Shown one piece after another: positions 45,001 to 51,890 of a DNA stretch of 64,000 nucleotides. This DNA comes from an uncultured Prevotellaceae bacterium. GTDB taxonomy: Bacteria; Bacteroidota; Bacteroidia; Bacteroidales; Bacteroidaceae. Under the pieces are notes generated by a model, which was not told where the DNA came from, made no database searches, and was given only the letters and a program-made list of their open reading frames with translations. The translations under genes and the position numbers were made by a program. Each line of letters starts with the position of its first letter. The first letter of the stretch is position 1. The stretch lies in NCBI GenBank assembly GCA_902763615.1, contig CACWSX010000017.1, positions 1-64,000 on the forward strand, written 5' to 3'.

Positions 45001-45861
45001 GTTATCATAACCGACGGTTAATACATAACTCCTGCCATTTCTTATATGGGAGGCTCCTCCAATAGACCCCCAATCAGTGTCATTACCCACATTGCCATAG
45101 TGGTCGGCGCTAACCTTGAACTTGTAAGTAATAACAGTTTTCTCAAAATATGCGACAAGGTTGACATCATAGTCAGGCATCACATACTCATAATAACCCT
45201 CGTATTCAGTTCCGTTATCGTAGATGAACTTCAGTTGTTTTACAGCTTCATTCTCCTTCCATTCCTTCAGCGTCCAATATTGATTTTCCGATTGTGCATA
45301 GATATGTAGGGTGTCACCTGTAGACAATTCATTAGTATAACCGATGGATAATACATATAGCTGGCCATTCTTTATGCGTAGTACATTTCCAATGGCTCCC
45401 CAGCCAACGTCATTGCCCACGTCACCATAGTGGTCGGCGCTGACCCTGAAATTATGAATACTCGGCTGTGGCGGATCTGGATTGTCAGATCCGTTGCTGA
45501 AGACTGCAGTCAGCACCACGTCTTTGTTTGGCATGGTGTAATCGGCATAGATCTCGCCCCACTGTGAAGTCTGTGTTTCCAGATTGATAGGTGTGCCGTT
45601 TTCCTTCCATTCTTTCAGTGTATAGCCCTCAAGGCCGCTCATCGGATAGATTCTCACCATTTTGCCTGCGGCTATGTCCCCTTCGTCTTCACCGACAAAC
45701 TCCATGCTTCCATCGGGGTTTAGTATCAGAATGCTTGAGCCATACTGACTTCCGTGTGGCGTAATTTCCACTTTCAGATGATGCATCTGGCCAAAGACTG
45801 CTAGCGGCCAGCAAATGATTGCTATCAGATAGAATAAGTATCGTTTCATAGTCGTAGTCAT
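39019..45861 (-). CDS. Giant T9SS-secreted surface protein with InlB-like repeats, LRR and CHB_HEX_C-like domains
   Basis: The 2280-residue protein has a signal peptide (YLFYLIAIICWPLAVFGQ). Three InlB-B-like repeats (YxLKEWKEN ... MPNKDVVLTAVF) fill about 25-360; the second and third, ~110 residues each, are almost identical (VSADHYGNVGND). A BspA-like leucine-rich segment (LLPSCIDNIASSAFERCTSL) is at about 445-515, and a carboxypeptidase-regulatory-like unit at 690-770. The long middle part includes a helical region at 1390-1800 and a Lys-rich stretch (KDKKKKDKKKKDTIKKNK). Near the end a chitobiase-C-like unit (VIYYTLDGSCP) precedes a T9SS type A tail (SVSVMNANGVRLFN ... GLYIIAVQMNNGTIVRKIVKK). 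It should be exported by type IX secretion and may be an adhesin. It directly abuts the upstream gene's stop codon. Confidence 0.82.
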   Translation of the reverse strand: MTTTMKRYLFYLIAIICWPLAVFGQMHHLKVEITPHGSQYGSSILILNPDGSMEFVGEDEGDIAAGKMVRIYPMSGLEGYTLKEWKENGTPINLETQTSQWGEIYADYTMPNKDVVLTAVFSNGSDNPDPPQPSIHNFRVSADHYGDVGNDVGWGAIGNVLRIKNGQLYVLSIGYTNELSTGDTLHIYAQSENQYWTLKEWKENEAVKQLKFIYDNGTEYEGYYEYVMPDYDVNLVAYFEKTVITYKFKVSADHYGNVGNDTDWGSIGGASHIRNGRSYVLTVGYDNELSEGDTIHVYAQSGNQYWKLKEWKENEVVKKVPFTYDPQHYDGHVYDGYYEYLMPGNDVNLVAYFEPTLASPDNPGANQVVGGILVLNDFTPGGLSNAKPSDNNSFTSIVVIGDMREKDLSVAHGTNATTLDLTRTYGYHTIPWSAFAGGSTVAMKVEHILLPSCIDNIASSAFERCTSLKQLTILATTPPKLAYNTLNSGVTVKVPETSLALYKAAEEWKNLKIEAITEEVSNLTLMLPNNYTDGRYKNMSIELVNATTGETSKLIVTDNQSYTFRTLVSNTRYTAYLKSSGGNIISSIANIFIDNGDKTLTFANVKMLQDVTLTVMALDSGKDVTSDVEVTWMDASGRYLCKGSMISNIMQGTVLKYSVKLSDELAKYYDIPSVGKYTVNAYDNVARCSLQPIEKGWAKGTVVSKDGLRLENALVKILQTVNGKYTSITETTTDSWGEYSTLVLNVPSTITVGANGYIVKSISRDDFTNYSQTDFFKLEAAGPPSLTLSYSFTYADNADDGGTSAGNAVFSDLANVDFKVYNSTKKKEVTEFVNSYPQLLFYDEINSGDKLEIIATSRTKSFAPMTVGLTVDSDGQQDIVFPLKRLGGIDASFASTTNPSVVGILYDSKQQFVQMKRYEEALLSFRELADGAYTLITMKEDDRYNKIQSLSQYGELGLTEGEDYVKNDVNVVSGTITTVENEVIPASELGGDSYTNTDATYFAVSETTSAVDCYVTVRSRVEFKDQYADGVTSPKLVVDIPDGCDFVENSVIVGTKTIPYTYEGRRLSVPLDAGYDLVKFCLLPKTEGNYQLGGNAQFSYSGKVMTEPVGTAVFNIKANENLSFTIPSTIVDSTFYASGIASVAAVVKIYVDGQLNAQTIANANGNWSTTCQLNNPANLSSHQVQAIIETSSGESASSDVKTIVYDQQAIVVENVTMRHYNPEWGKTFEVVFGFNDDPSQSPSYTVYYPKPDFTFSVKLNTVDENRISNMVLSTITMRGDTIALYPVFDPTTGTWVASHTYEPISYNVDPPVNVCLDFDDVSPKASIAIDREMLNQAAKFYAEYQESVRKGMEEVLAINDDYKVLLERGNATQEELDAIRKRLEDCLGVDFSALEDTQKTNEQLLASVDSLLGDSWQQDLETMMNSYQELKDLSIYGYSGNGITVNHTTGLTEVSLLERGYEKILASDSTYVYLLTTKDEYAFVDFVTDQYIHVDLNAVNPDVARQLRAMMAKRRDAGGLDDPVFWYYQLAIVNDLSDAYDKLCSVFETVGVAVTKMKIANLRALADFNKMDVLSQIANFEKGTFLTLKAQVMKNVDNFFKFMLRPFIKGTARVDVALEKAPFWGQLAAGLFKTGMSLLAMVNDEINAFNQMGEVVKLWNDIPRPCEDDQAAASVLEDRVKNMAAVFGTYHAGTIAVDIGACVSSAASLPIFETPEPVTKGVMVFFDFCALFNSLIVNPQMSKKFEYDFNSCKLELSLLECNKDKKKKDKKKKDTIKKNKSNSPDAKVLIDPSGYVYEGVASNRLEGVMTTIFYRQEVEDVYGDKHDETVLWDAENYDQQNPLYTDKDGHYEWFVPEGLWQVKYEKDGYQTAYSEWLPVPPPQLDVNQAMIQTAQPEVTMAHCYPTGIEVEFSKYMKPSTLNKDNIFLTHAGKKVGGKVIMLNEEEDLKGNKFVSKVRFVADEKIAVGEQVQLTVSHKVKSYADVMMPNDFTQTFTIEHEISEIVTDSVVRVTYGTDKSVIITVTPAEAAKGKTLQVVSGMAMIATTDKAEYVLDENGQAEVTIKGLVPGSTALLFSIKVTGSPLATAGTQEYSASAMTYVEVLDPNQNYVAEPKSSIASGSEVTKGQQITLTCETPGAVIYYTLDGSCPCNDTLSRQIYSGPITITDNVTVITAMAAAKDLGESDIVTFNYHLHGYTGIDELSSSVNIWPLVTRSNVNVDLGGQKARSVSVMNANGVRLFNATNVNEQITIDFTMQPTGLYIIAVQMNNGTIVRKIVKK

Positions 45862-47721
45862 TTATTTGTTAATATTCTTTTTACCCTTGTGGATCACAAT
45901 GCCCTTGTAATCTGCGCCCACCTTCTGGCCGCTGAGATTATACGTCGGCTGATCCTTCTCACTTGACATTTCACTTGTCACTGGGCGGATGCCTGTGGTA
46001 TGGCCCATCAACAGCGCGAACCGGTCGCTGATGGTGCCAGGCCCTGCAGAGAAGGTATAGGTGTCGCCGGCATTGAAAGGCTGGCTGACGCCCGTCTCAT
46101 GGTCAACGAGGGTGACTGGCAGCTCTGATGTGGTCTCCATTCTCAGCGTGTATTCACCGCTTTCGGCTATCTTCAGGCCGATACTGGCCACGCCGTCACC
46201 CTTCGGACGCTCATTAATGGCGTAGGTAGTACCGTCGGCTATGGTGTAGATCTGTTGCAGGCTATTGTCGGAAGCGAAGAACTTCGCGGCGTCGCGACTG
46301 ATCTCATAGTCAGGCTTGGCGTCTTCGTTAATGACGATGCGTGTACGGTCGGTGAAGTCGGTCTGGCTGCTCTCAAGCAGGATATTCAGCACCTGGCGGT
46401 TCCCGGCAGCCTTGGCTCTGTTTAACTGTATCTGCCTTGCATAGCTGTTCCCATTCTGGGAATGTGAACGGCCTTCCAGTGGGAAATCGAGGCTGCTTAC
46501 CCCGTTCTCCACCTGAATGAAGAATGCCTGGAACGGATGGAGCACACTGTAATCATCAAGAGGCGACACTGCAGTATATCCTCTTCCTCTGGCGTCTTTT
46601 ATCGTAATGGGATTGGTGATTCCAAGTGTGCGGAGGTCATAGAAACAGGGATAGGGATTGCCGATCAGGTTCCAGTTGCAGTCCTGGGCGAATTCACTGG
46701 GGTTCTGCTTCAGGGGGATGCTCACCTCTCTGGCCAGGAAGATGTTGTTGCGGATGTTCCCCGTTGCTGATATGACTGCTGCGAGGTTTTGGTTCTCTGC
46801 AAGGTCATCCGCCCTATTATATATAATGTAACCTTGATAGGCCTGAAGCGTTCCATTTGCAGGAACATCAACCCAGGTCTCGTTCATCCGGTAATTGGCT
46901 CTGGCATTACCGTCGTATGTCCGGATATAGGTGGGGCTTTTGCTGTTAGTGGCGATGTCACTCACCCTTACGTCGAATGGGAAAGACACAAAATTCCATT
47001 CCTCCTCATTTAATGTAACGTCTAGTTCTACAGAGGAGGCTGTCACCTTATCATTAGAGATGATCGTGCTGAACGAGTTTGAAGTGTAGTCAATATGCTG
47101 GGAAAAGTTGCCGAACGATGTGGCCTTGTCCACTGTTAACCTTCCTTCTCCGGGCGAAATCAGCAGTTGAAGATCGGGTGTTGTATTGGGGACTCTGGTG
47201 AAGGAGAAGTCTGAATGTATGAATATGGTTTTCGGTTCATAATCAATATATTCGATGCCTCCGAAATAATTATTTGGGCTCCACTGATAATAATACCACT
47301 TGTAATAATACTCATCAAAAGCGATGGCCGGTACCCGAAGCGTACATTTTTCACTTTCCGTCGCAATCCATCCCCCGCCGGTAGACATTGGCGCCTGCAC
47401 CGCATGCAAGGTAATAACCAGCCCGTTGCTGCCGTTGAATGGTTGAGTGCCAAAAGTCAGCAGCGTCGATGGTAATGTCACTTCCGTAAGTGGGCAGTCC
47501 TTAAAAGCACCGCGGCCGATATCGGTCACCGTGTAAGTCTTGCCTCCGTTGGTTACCGTCTCTGGAATCACCAGAGAGGTGAGGGTGGATACACCGCCCG
47601 TAGCAGACACCGTCGTTGAACTGGTCGTGACATAAGTCACACCGTCGACGTCAAAACTCTCTTGTGCCGCACTGGCCAAAACAGCGGGCAGAATTAATAA
47701 TGTAAAGATAATCCGTCTCAT
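45862..47721 (-). CDS. BspA-like leucine-rich protein with T9SS tail
   Basis: From the ATG at 47721 the product has 619 residues with a signal peptide (IFTLLILPAVLASAA). This start follows a promoter box at 47754 by 32 nt; a far upstream in-frame start lies outside any signal peptide. Near the N-terminus is a BspA-type LRR_5 unit (VTDIGRGAFKDCPLTEVTLPSTLLTF). The middle is beta-rich with no recognised enzyme motif. The end YNLSGQKVGADYKGIVIHKGKK is a T9SS-type sorting tail. It is co-oriented with the giant protein and the two form an operon with no gap, so they may be secreted and used together. Confidence 0.8.
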   Translation of the reverse strand: MRRIIFTLLILPAVLASAAQESFDVDGVTYVTTSSTTVSATGGVSTLTSLVIPETVTNGGKTYTVTDIGRGAFKDCPLTEVTLPSTLLTFGTQPFNGSNGLVITLHAVQAPMSTGGGWIATESEKCTLRVPAIAFDEYYYKWYYYQWSPNNYFGGIEYIDYEPKTIFIHSDFSFTRVPNTTPDLQLLISPGEGRLTVDKATSFGNFSQHIDYTSNSFSTIISNDKVTASSVELDVTLNEEEWNFVSFPFDVRVSDIATNSKSPTYIRTYDGNARANYRMNETWVDVPANGTLQAYQGYIIYNRADDLAENQNLAAVISATGNIRNNIFLAREVSIPLKQNPSEFAQDCNWNLIGNPYPCFYDLRTLGITNPITIKDARGRGYTAVSPLDDYSVLHPFQAFFIQVENGVSSLDFPLEGRSHSQNGNSYARQIQLNRAKAAGNRQVLNILLESSQTDFTDRTRIVINEDAKPDYEISRDAAKFFASDNSLQQIYTIADGTTYAINERPKGDGVASIGLKIAESGEYTLRMETTSELPVTLVDHETGVSQPFNAGDTYTFSAGPGTISDRFALLMGHTTGIRPVTSEMSSEKDQPTYNLSGQKVGADYKGIVIHKGKKNINK

Positions 47722-47753
47722 CTGACAAAATGTGTTAGTAATAAATTGTGTTG

Positions 47754-47761
47754 CAAATTTA
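47754..47761 (-). promoter_or_regulatory. -7 box of the BspA-like/giant protein operon
   Basis: TAAATTTG on the minus strand, 32 nt before the ATG at 47721. Confidence 0.55.
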
Positions 47762-47901
47762 AGAAAAAAAACTAAATCATCAATACCACGAAAGCACTTT
47801 TTGATGAACTGGCCGAAATTAAGGACGAACTCCGTGCAACAGGAAATATAAAAGGGGAAAAACCTGGGAGCTCCCACCCCGAATAAGTGGCACTTTTCTA
47901 A

Positions 47902-47964
47902 CAATAAGAGCCTTCTGTCTGTCAATACTTGGCTCTTATTTGGCAATACTTGGCTCTTATTTGG
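47902..47964. repeat. 21-bp tandem repeat with inverted partner
   Basis: CAATACTTGGCTCTTATTTGG is present twice in tandem at 47923-47964. AATAAGAGCC at 47902 is complementary to the GGCTCTTATT in each unit, so either can form a 10-bp hairpin. Confidence 0.65.
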
Positions 47965-48017
47965 CGGTCATAAAATACATATAGTTGTTATACTGCATTT
48001 TTATGTGACCCTCCAGA

Positions 48018-48070
48018 CCCTTCTGACCTCCAATGGAATCTAAGCCATTAGACGTTAGGGGTCAGAAGGG
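48018..48070. repeat. Inverted repeat CCCTTCTGACC / GGTCAGAAGGG
   Basis: Perfect 11-bp arms at 48018-48028 and 48060-48070, with a further GTCAGAAGGG copy right after. No gene ends here on either strand that it would terminate directly. Confidence 0.55.
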
Positions 48071-48119
48071 TCAGAAGGGCCAGTTGTTTCCTGAGAATCC
48101 CTACTACCACACGCGCGTA

Positions 48120-48225
48120 TTAGCGTACCCGTATTTTCTTGCCGCCCTGGATGACGATGCCTTTCTGCGGGCCGTTCTTGGACGAGCCAAGCGGCGAAGT
48201 TCGCCTCGGTGATGGCCACAACTGG
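48120..48225 (-). pseudogene. Relic of a T9SS cargo gene (sorting tail only)
   Basis: On the minus strand a frame ends KNGPQKGIVIQGGKKIRVR before TAA (48120-48122), a typical end of T9SS type A sorting tails such as those of the neighbouring genes. Upstream, the frame (WPSPRRTSPLGSS) shows no more similarity and there is no start codon with a signal peptide. It is most simply the last few codons of a deleted cargo gene, held between the 26-bp direct repeats. Confidence 0.6.
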
Positions 48226-48275
48226 CCGAAATTAAGGACGAACTCAAGCTCATTGATAAATTTTCCGCCCTTTTC

Positions 48276-48306
48276 TTGCAGATTCTGAAGTTTTCCATTA
48301 CCTTTG
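48276..48306 (+). promoter_or_regulatory. Promoter of the propeller-LytTR regulator gene
   Basis: TTGC at 48276, 19 bp, TACCTTTG at 48299-48306. The ATG at 48330 lies 23 nt downstream; an in-frame ATG at 48276 lies inside the promoter and is rejected. Confidence 0.7.
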
Positions 48307-48329
48307 CAGCGAAAAGAAGCGAATTGATC

Positions 48330-50801
48330 ATGACACTAAATCCAACCATTCGCCTGATGAGAAGGCTGACATTAGCCCTTATCTTATTAATAAGTCAACC
48401 TATGATGGGTCAGATAGAGAGCAGTCTGACCTATCGGCGCTACACAACACAGGATGGACTGCCACAAATGCAGACCGAGAAGGTGTGGCAGGACTCGCAC
48501 GGATATATTTATATAGGTACGTTGTCGGGCTTTGTCAGGTTCGATGGCCGGACATTTACTCCGTTTCTGAAAGGACGGCGGCATAACATTGTGGGGTTTG
48601 TAGAGACAGGAGGCTCTGTAAAAGCGCTCGACTTCAGACGTCAGTGGCTCACCAGCTTCGACGACGTGAAAATGCGGCCGATAGACCCTGAGTGGCACTG
48701 GTTGCTGAACAACTTCAACAGCGGGAACCTACCCGATGACTATGTGCTGTTAGAGGATGAACAGGAGGAGAATCGCCGCTTATGCCACGTAACGCCAGAG
48801 GGATTTCTTCCAGTGTTGAAAGGAGCATTGCTCGACAGGATGACACCTGACAGAAAACTCTATCTGGACTCCACGGGACTCTATGTACCTACTGAACAAG
48901 GGCTGTATCTCGTGTCGCGGGGAAAGGCTATGGGAAAGGCTACGGGAAAGGCTACGGGTAGGCGCGCCAGCGGGAATGGGCGCGCCAGCGGGAATGCGGG
49001 ATTTGCCAAAAGAGCGGTGAGAATCTCAGAAAGGAAAGACTTCTATACGCTACTGCGGACAGGCAAGGAGCTGCTGGCCTTTGCCAAGAATGGCATCTAC
49101 ACTGTCGGCGACCAAAACATTACCCTGAAGACCGCCTTCGACTTTAAGGCACCTGACTACGGTATTATTGCCAGACGCCAGAACCAAGAGGACAGATCCA
49201 TGATCCTGGCCGATTCGCATACCCTCTATGAGTACGACGGAGAACAGATAAGGGAACTGGCCTCGGGCTTTAACCTGATCAAAGACGTATTTATCGACAA
49301 GTGGGGCCGCCTTTGGGTAGCCACTTACCAAGGTCTGTACTGTTTCTTCAACCGCGGCTTTACCAATCATCGCCTGACCGACAGAGATGATATCGTGAGG
49401 GCCCTGGGTGTGGATGGCGAAGACCATTTGGTGATGGGAACGCTGAATGGAAAGTTGTTTGTTGACGGGCGTCTCGTGGAAGACAAACCTGATAATTTCT
49501 ATGCGCCCAATGCCGTTACTATCGGCGGCAGCGTGTATATGGCGGGCAAGAACAATGTGGTCCGCGTGAATCAAGAATCCGTCCCCGTGATTCACGACCG
49601 TTATCAATTTGTGAGTAAGGCGGGTAATCGGTTGATTGTAGGAAACAGAAAATGCATCGCCGCCTACAATCCTGAAACGGGCCTTGTGGATACGCTCTCG
49701 ACGGAAATATCCCATCCGTGGTGTGCGGCTGAGGATGCGCAGGGCAGACTCTGGGCCGGCACATCCTACGGGCTCTATGCCGACGGTCAGAAAGTGGACT
49801 ATTCACAGAAACTCATCGTCACTACAATGGAGCGCGACGGGCTTGGAAATATCCTCTTTGCCTCGAAAGACTCCCTGTTTATGATTCGTGACGGACAAAT
49901 AGAAAACCTCTGCCTGCCCGAACTGACAGGCCATGAGGTGAGGTCACTCCATATATCACCAAAGGGTTACCTGGTCGTGGCTGTTATCGACGGATTGTTT
50001 GTAAGCCGAATCAGTCAGGACTACGTTATCAGCGACACACGCTTCTTCGACCACACCAATGGCTTTACGGCCTTAGAGCCACTGATGGCCATGATGGCGG
50101 AGACTTCAGACGGGACTGTATGGCTGGCTGGCATCGAGGAGATGACCTCGTTCTTACCAGCAGCACTGCTCGATCATCGACCAGAAGACACCTACATCGC
50201 TCCGCCGCTACGTTGGTGGCAGCATTGGTGGGTGGCTATTTCTGCCATATTATTACTGTCTGTAGCGGTCTGGGGTATAACCAGATGGATTGAGAAACGT
50301 CGTAACAGACGGAAGATGATCCGGCTCGAAGGAGCGAAACTGGAGAAGGAACGTCAGATCGATGCCATCCGCAAGAAAGCCATCGAAAGGCAACGGGTCG
50401 GCGCGTCAGCGGGAATGGCAGAGACTGACGATTTAGCCAAGGATATTGTCAAGATGACGGAGCATACGGATGACAGGCGCCTCACTATCCGTACCATCAA
50501 CGGCACCATCATTATAAATAGTTCCGAGATTGCCTATTTCAAGGCCGATGGCAATTACACCCTGATGGTAACATTCCAAAAAACCGAAACCATCCTCACA
50601 GGAATCGGGAAACTGGAGAAGACACTGAATCCGCAGATTTTCGTCAGGGCAGACCGCAGCACGCTAGTGAACATCCATCATATCAGTCATCTGAATGCCA
50701 AGCAACGCAGATGTATCTTCAAATCCGATGATAACATTGAGGTGGAAACCGCTCTGATGGCACCGGCATTCAAACGATTGGAAGCATTGTTGGGAGTTTA
50801 G
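48330..50801 (+). CDS. One-component membrane regulator: periplasmic beta-propeller, TM helix, LytTR domain
   Basis: From the ATG at 48330 the product has 823 residues with a signal peptide ending MMGQ. Residues about 28-610 form Reg_prop-type propeller repeats (RYTTQDGLPQMQTEKVWQD; GYIYIGTLSGFVRFDG; GRLWVATYQGLYCF; GRLWAGTSYGLYAD). One membrane helix (about 630-648, ISAILLLSVAVWGITRW) is followed by a basic coiled segment and a C-terminal LytTR DNA-binding domain (IIINSSEIAYFKADGNYTLM; FVRADRSTLVNIHHISHL). No histidine kinase or receiver is present. It is divergent from the T9SS cargo genes and may regulate them; the ligand is unknown. Two GC-rich repeat inserts (residues about 205-225 and 690-697) interrupt it. 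Confidence 0.85.
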   Translation: MTLNPTIRLMRRLTLALILLISQPMMGQIESSLTYRRYTTQDGLPQMQTEKVWQDSHGYIYIGTLSGFVRFDGRTFTPFLKGRRHNIVGFVETGGSVKALDFRRQWLTSFDDVKMRPIDPEWHWLLNNFNSGNLPDDYVLLEDEQEENRRLCHVTPEGFLPVLKGALLDRMTPDRKLYLDSTGLYVPTEQGLYLVSRGKAMGKATGKATGRRASGNGRASGNAGFAKRAVRISERKDFYTLLRTGKELLAFAKNGIYTVGDQNITLKTAFDFKAPDYGIIARRQNQEDRSMILADSHTLYEYDGEQIRELASGFNLIKDVFIDKWGRLWVATYQGLYCFFNRGFTNHRLTDRDDIVRALGVDGEDHLVMGTLNGKLFVDGRLVEDKPDNFYAPNAVTIGGSVYMAGKNNVVRVNQESVPVIHDRYQFVSKAGNRLIVGNRKCIAAYNPETGLVDTLSTEISHPWCAAEDAQGRLWAGTSYGLYADGQKVDYSQKLIVTTMERDGLGNILFASKDSLFMIRDGQIENLCLPELTGHEVRSLHISPKGYLVVAVIDGLFVSRISQDYVISDTRFFDHTNGFTALEPLMAMMAETSDGTVWLAGIEEMTSFLPAALLDHRPEDTYIAPPLRWWQHWWVAISAILLLSVAVWGITRWIEKRRNRRKMIRLEGAKLEKERQIDAIRKKAIERQRVGASAGMAETDDLAKDIVKMTEHTDDRRLTIRTINGTIIINSSEIAYFKADGNYTLMVTFQKTETILTGIGKLEKTLNPQIFVRADRSTLVNIHHISHLNAKQRRCIFKSDDNIEVETALMAPAFKRLEALLGV
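48920..49000. repeat. GC-rich repeat array inside the propeller-LytTR gene
   Basis: Three copies of GGGAAAGGCTA(T/C) are followed by two copies of GGCGCGCCAGCGGGAATG. The product is a GKATGKATGRRASGNGRASG stretch. The core matches the inserts at 32491 and 50394 but is read here in a different frame. Confidence 0.75.
50394..50419. repeat. Single GC-rich repeat in the same gene
   Basis: ACGGGTCGGCGCGTCAGCGG then GAATGG, encoding RVGASAGM, the same peptide as in the GH92 fusion gene at 32491. It lies in the linker before the LytTR domain. Confidence 0.7.
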
Positions 50802-50805
50802 AGTT

Positions 50806-50830
50806 TACAGTTTATAGTTTACAGTTTACA
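50806..50830. repeat. TTTACAG/TTTATAG tandem words before queC
   Basis: Four consecutive units of 7-9 bp (GTTTACAGTTTATAGTTTACAGTTTAC). The same words fill the 14672-14696 gap. Confidence 0.6.
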
Positions 50831-50836
50831 TATGAT

Positions 50837-51487
50837 ATGAAAGATTGTATATTGATTTTAAGCGGAGGTATGGACTCCACCACTTTATTATATGATTACC
50901 AAGCGCGTATCGCATTGGCGATATCGTTTGATTATGGCTCTAATCACAATGCCAAGGAGATTCCCTTCGCCAAGATGCACTGCGAACGATTGGGCATCAA
51001 GCACATCGTGATTCCCCTCGAGTTTATGGCTCAATATTTCCACAGTTCACTTTTGGAAGGCGATGCAGCCATTCCTGAGGGCCATTATGCCGATGATAAC
51101 ATGAAGTCAACGGTGGTGCCATTCCGCAACGGCATCATGTTGGCCATTGCAGCAGGTATGGCCGAATCAAATGAACTGCAGTATATCATGATGGCCAATC
51201 ACGGCGGCGACCACACCATCTATCCCGATTGCCGTCCTGAATTTGTCGAGGCCTTCGATGCAGCCACTCACGCAGGCACTTTCAATGGTGTGCGTCTGCT
51301 TTCGCCTTATTGCAATATGACAAAAGGCCAGATAGCCGCCCGAGGCAAGGCACTTGGCATCGACTACTCAGAAACATGGTCGTGCTATCGTGGTGGCGAC
51401 AAGCATTGTGGCAAATGCGGCACCTGCGTCGAGCGTCGCGAGGCCCTCGCCGAAGCCGGCATCCCCGACCCTACAGATTACGAATAG
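50837..51487 (+). CDS. queC: 7-cyano-7-deazaguanine (preQ0) synthase
   Basis: The 216-residue protein has the PP-loop ATPase motif LILSGGMDSTTLLY at the N-terminus, the internal block VVPFRNGIMLAIAAGMA, and the C-terminal zinc-binding cysteines SCYRGGDKHCGKCGTCVER. These are the features of QueC, which turns 7-carboxy-7-deazaguanine into preQ0 with ATP and ammonia, for queuosine in tRNA or deazaguanine DNA modification. No other queuosine gene is next to it. The last 41 bp, including the stop codon, are repeated exactly at 60631-60671. Confidence 0.93.
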   Translation: MKDCILILSGGMDSTTLLYDYQARIALAISFDYGSNHNAKEIPFAKMHCERLGIKHIVIPLEFMAQYFHSSLLEGDAAIPEGHYADDNMKSTVVPFRNGIMLAIAAGMAESNELQYIMMANHGGDHTIYPDCRPEFVEAFDAATHAGTFNGVRLLSPYCNMTKGQIAARGKALGIDYSETWSCYRGGDKHCGKCGTCVERREALAEAGIPDPTDYE

Positions 51488-51506
51488 AAACTCCTTCACA
51501 ACATTC

Positions 51507-51528
51507 CTATCCCTGTGTTTAGGGATAG
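51507..51528 (+). terminator. Weak hairpin after queC
   Basis: CTATCCCT-GTGTTT-AGGGATAG, an 8-bp perfect stem 19 bp after the queC stop. No T-run follows, so termination is uncertain. Confidence 0.4.
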
Positions 51529-51712
51529 TAGTTATACCCTATGAGTCCACCGCCAATTCTTGCTACGCGGTTGAATGATTCCAACTGACTGACTGTGAAA
51601 CGGACTGTAGAATAGTGCGTGGGGACCTGTCAAGTGAGTCCATATTTTTCGGCCTTCAAACGCCCTTAAATACTCTCTCAAAAATAATTGTTTGCAATTT
51701 CTTACCAGATTA

Positions 51713-51744
51713 TTTGCAAACTTCAGATATTCTTCTTATCTTTG
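51713..51744 (+). promoter_or_regulatory. Consensus promoter of the two-hairpin RNA
   Basis: TTTG (51713-51716), 20 bp, TATCTTTG (51737-51744): a full match to the Bacteroidetes promoter. No protein-coding gene follows on this strand. Confidence 0.8.
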
Positions 51745-51749
51745 CAACG

Positions 51750-51890
51750 TGAAAGGAAAATCGATATAGGATAGGAGCCCCATTTGGATTGGCAAGCGAC
51801 CTATTAATATTAGAAACTTCTCGCTCCGCTTAGGACAAGAGCCCCATTTGGATTGGCAAGCGACTTGTTAAAGCGGAGTTTCTTTTTGGA
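51750..51890 (+). ncRNA. Two-hairpin small RNA candidate with covarying stems
   Basis: A ~140-nt transcript is bounded by a consensus promoter and a terminator-like hairpin (CTCCGCTT / AAGCGGAG at about 51820-51878, then TTTCTTTTT). It contains a 26-nt sequence (GAGCCCCATTTGGATTGGCA then AGCGAC) at 51775-51800 and again at 51839-51864, period 64. The bases around each copy pair: ATAGG...CCTAT in the first, ACAAG...CTTGT in the second. The loops are identical and the stems changed together, which is direct evidence for a selected RNA structure with a conserved loop. The 3' end overlaps the end of the convergent gene at 51868. No known family is recognised. Confidence 0.65.

Larger units (their letters stand above)
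47807..48245. repeat. 26-bp direct repeats flanking a relic
   Basis: AACTGGCCGAAATTAAGGAC plus GAACTC occurs at 47807-47832 and again at 48220-48245. Read in one frame it gives ELAEIKDEL, so it may be a coding fragment. Between the copies lie tandem repeats and a T9SS-tail relic. Confidence 0.7.

Noticed and set aside
51775..51864. Two-repeat CRISPR or attachment-site pair
   Set aside because: The flanks of each 26-nt copy pair with each other and covary, there is a promoter and a terminator, and no integrase is present; a structured RNA explains this better.
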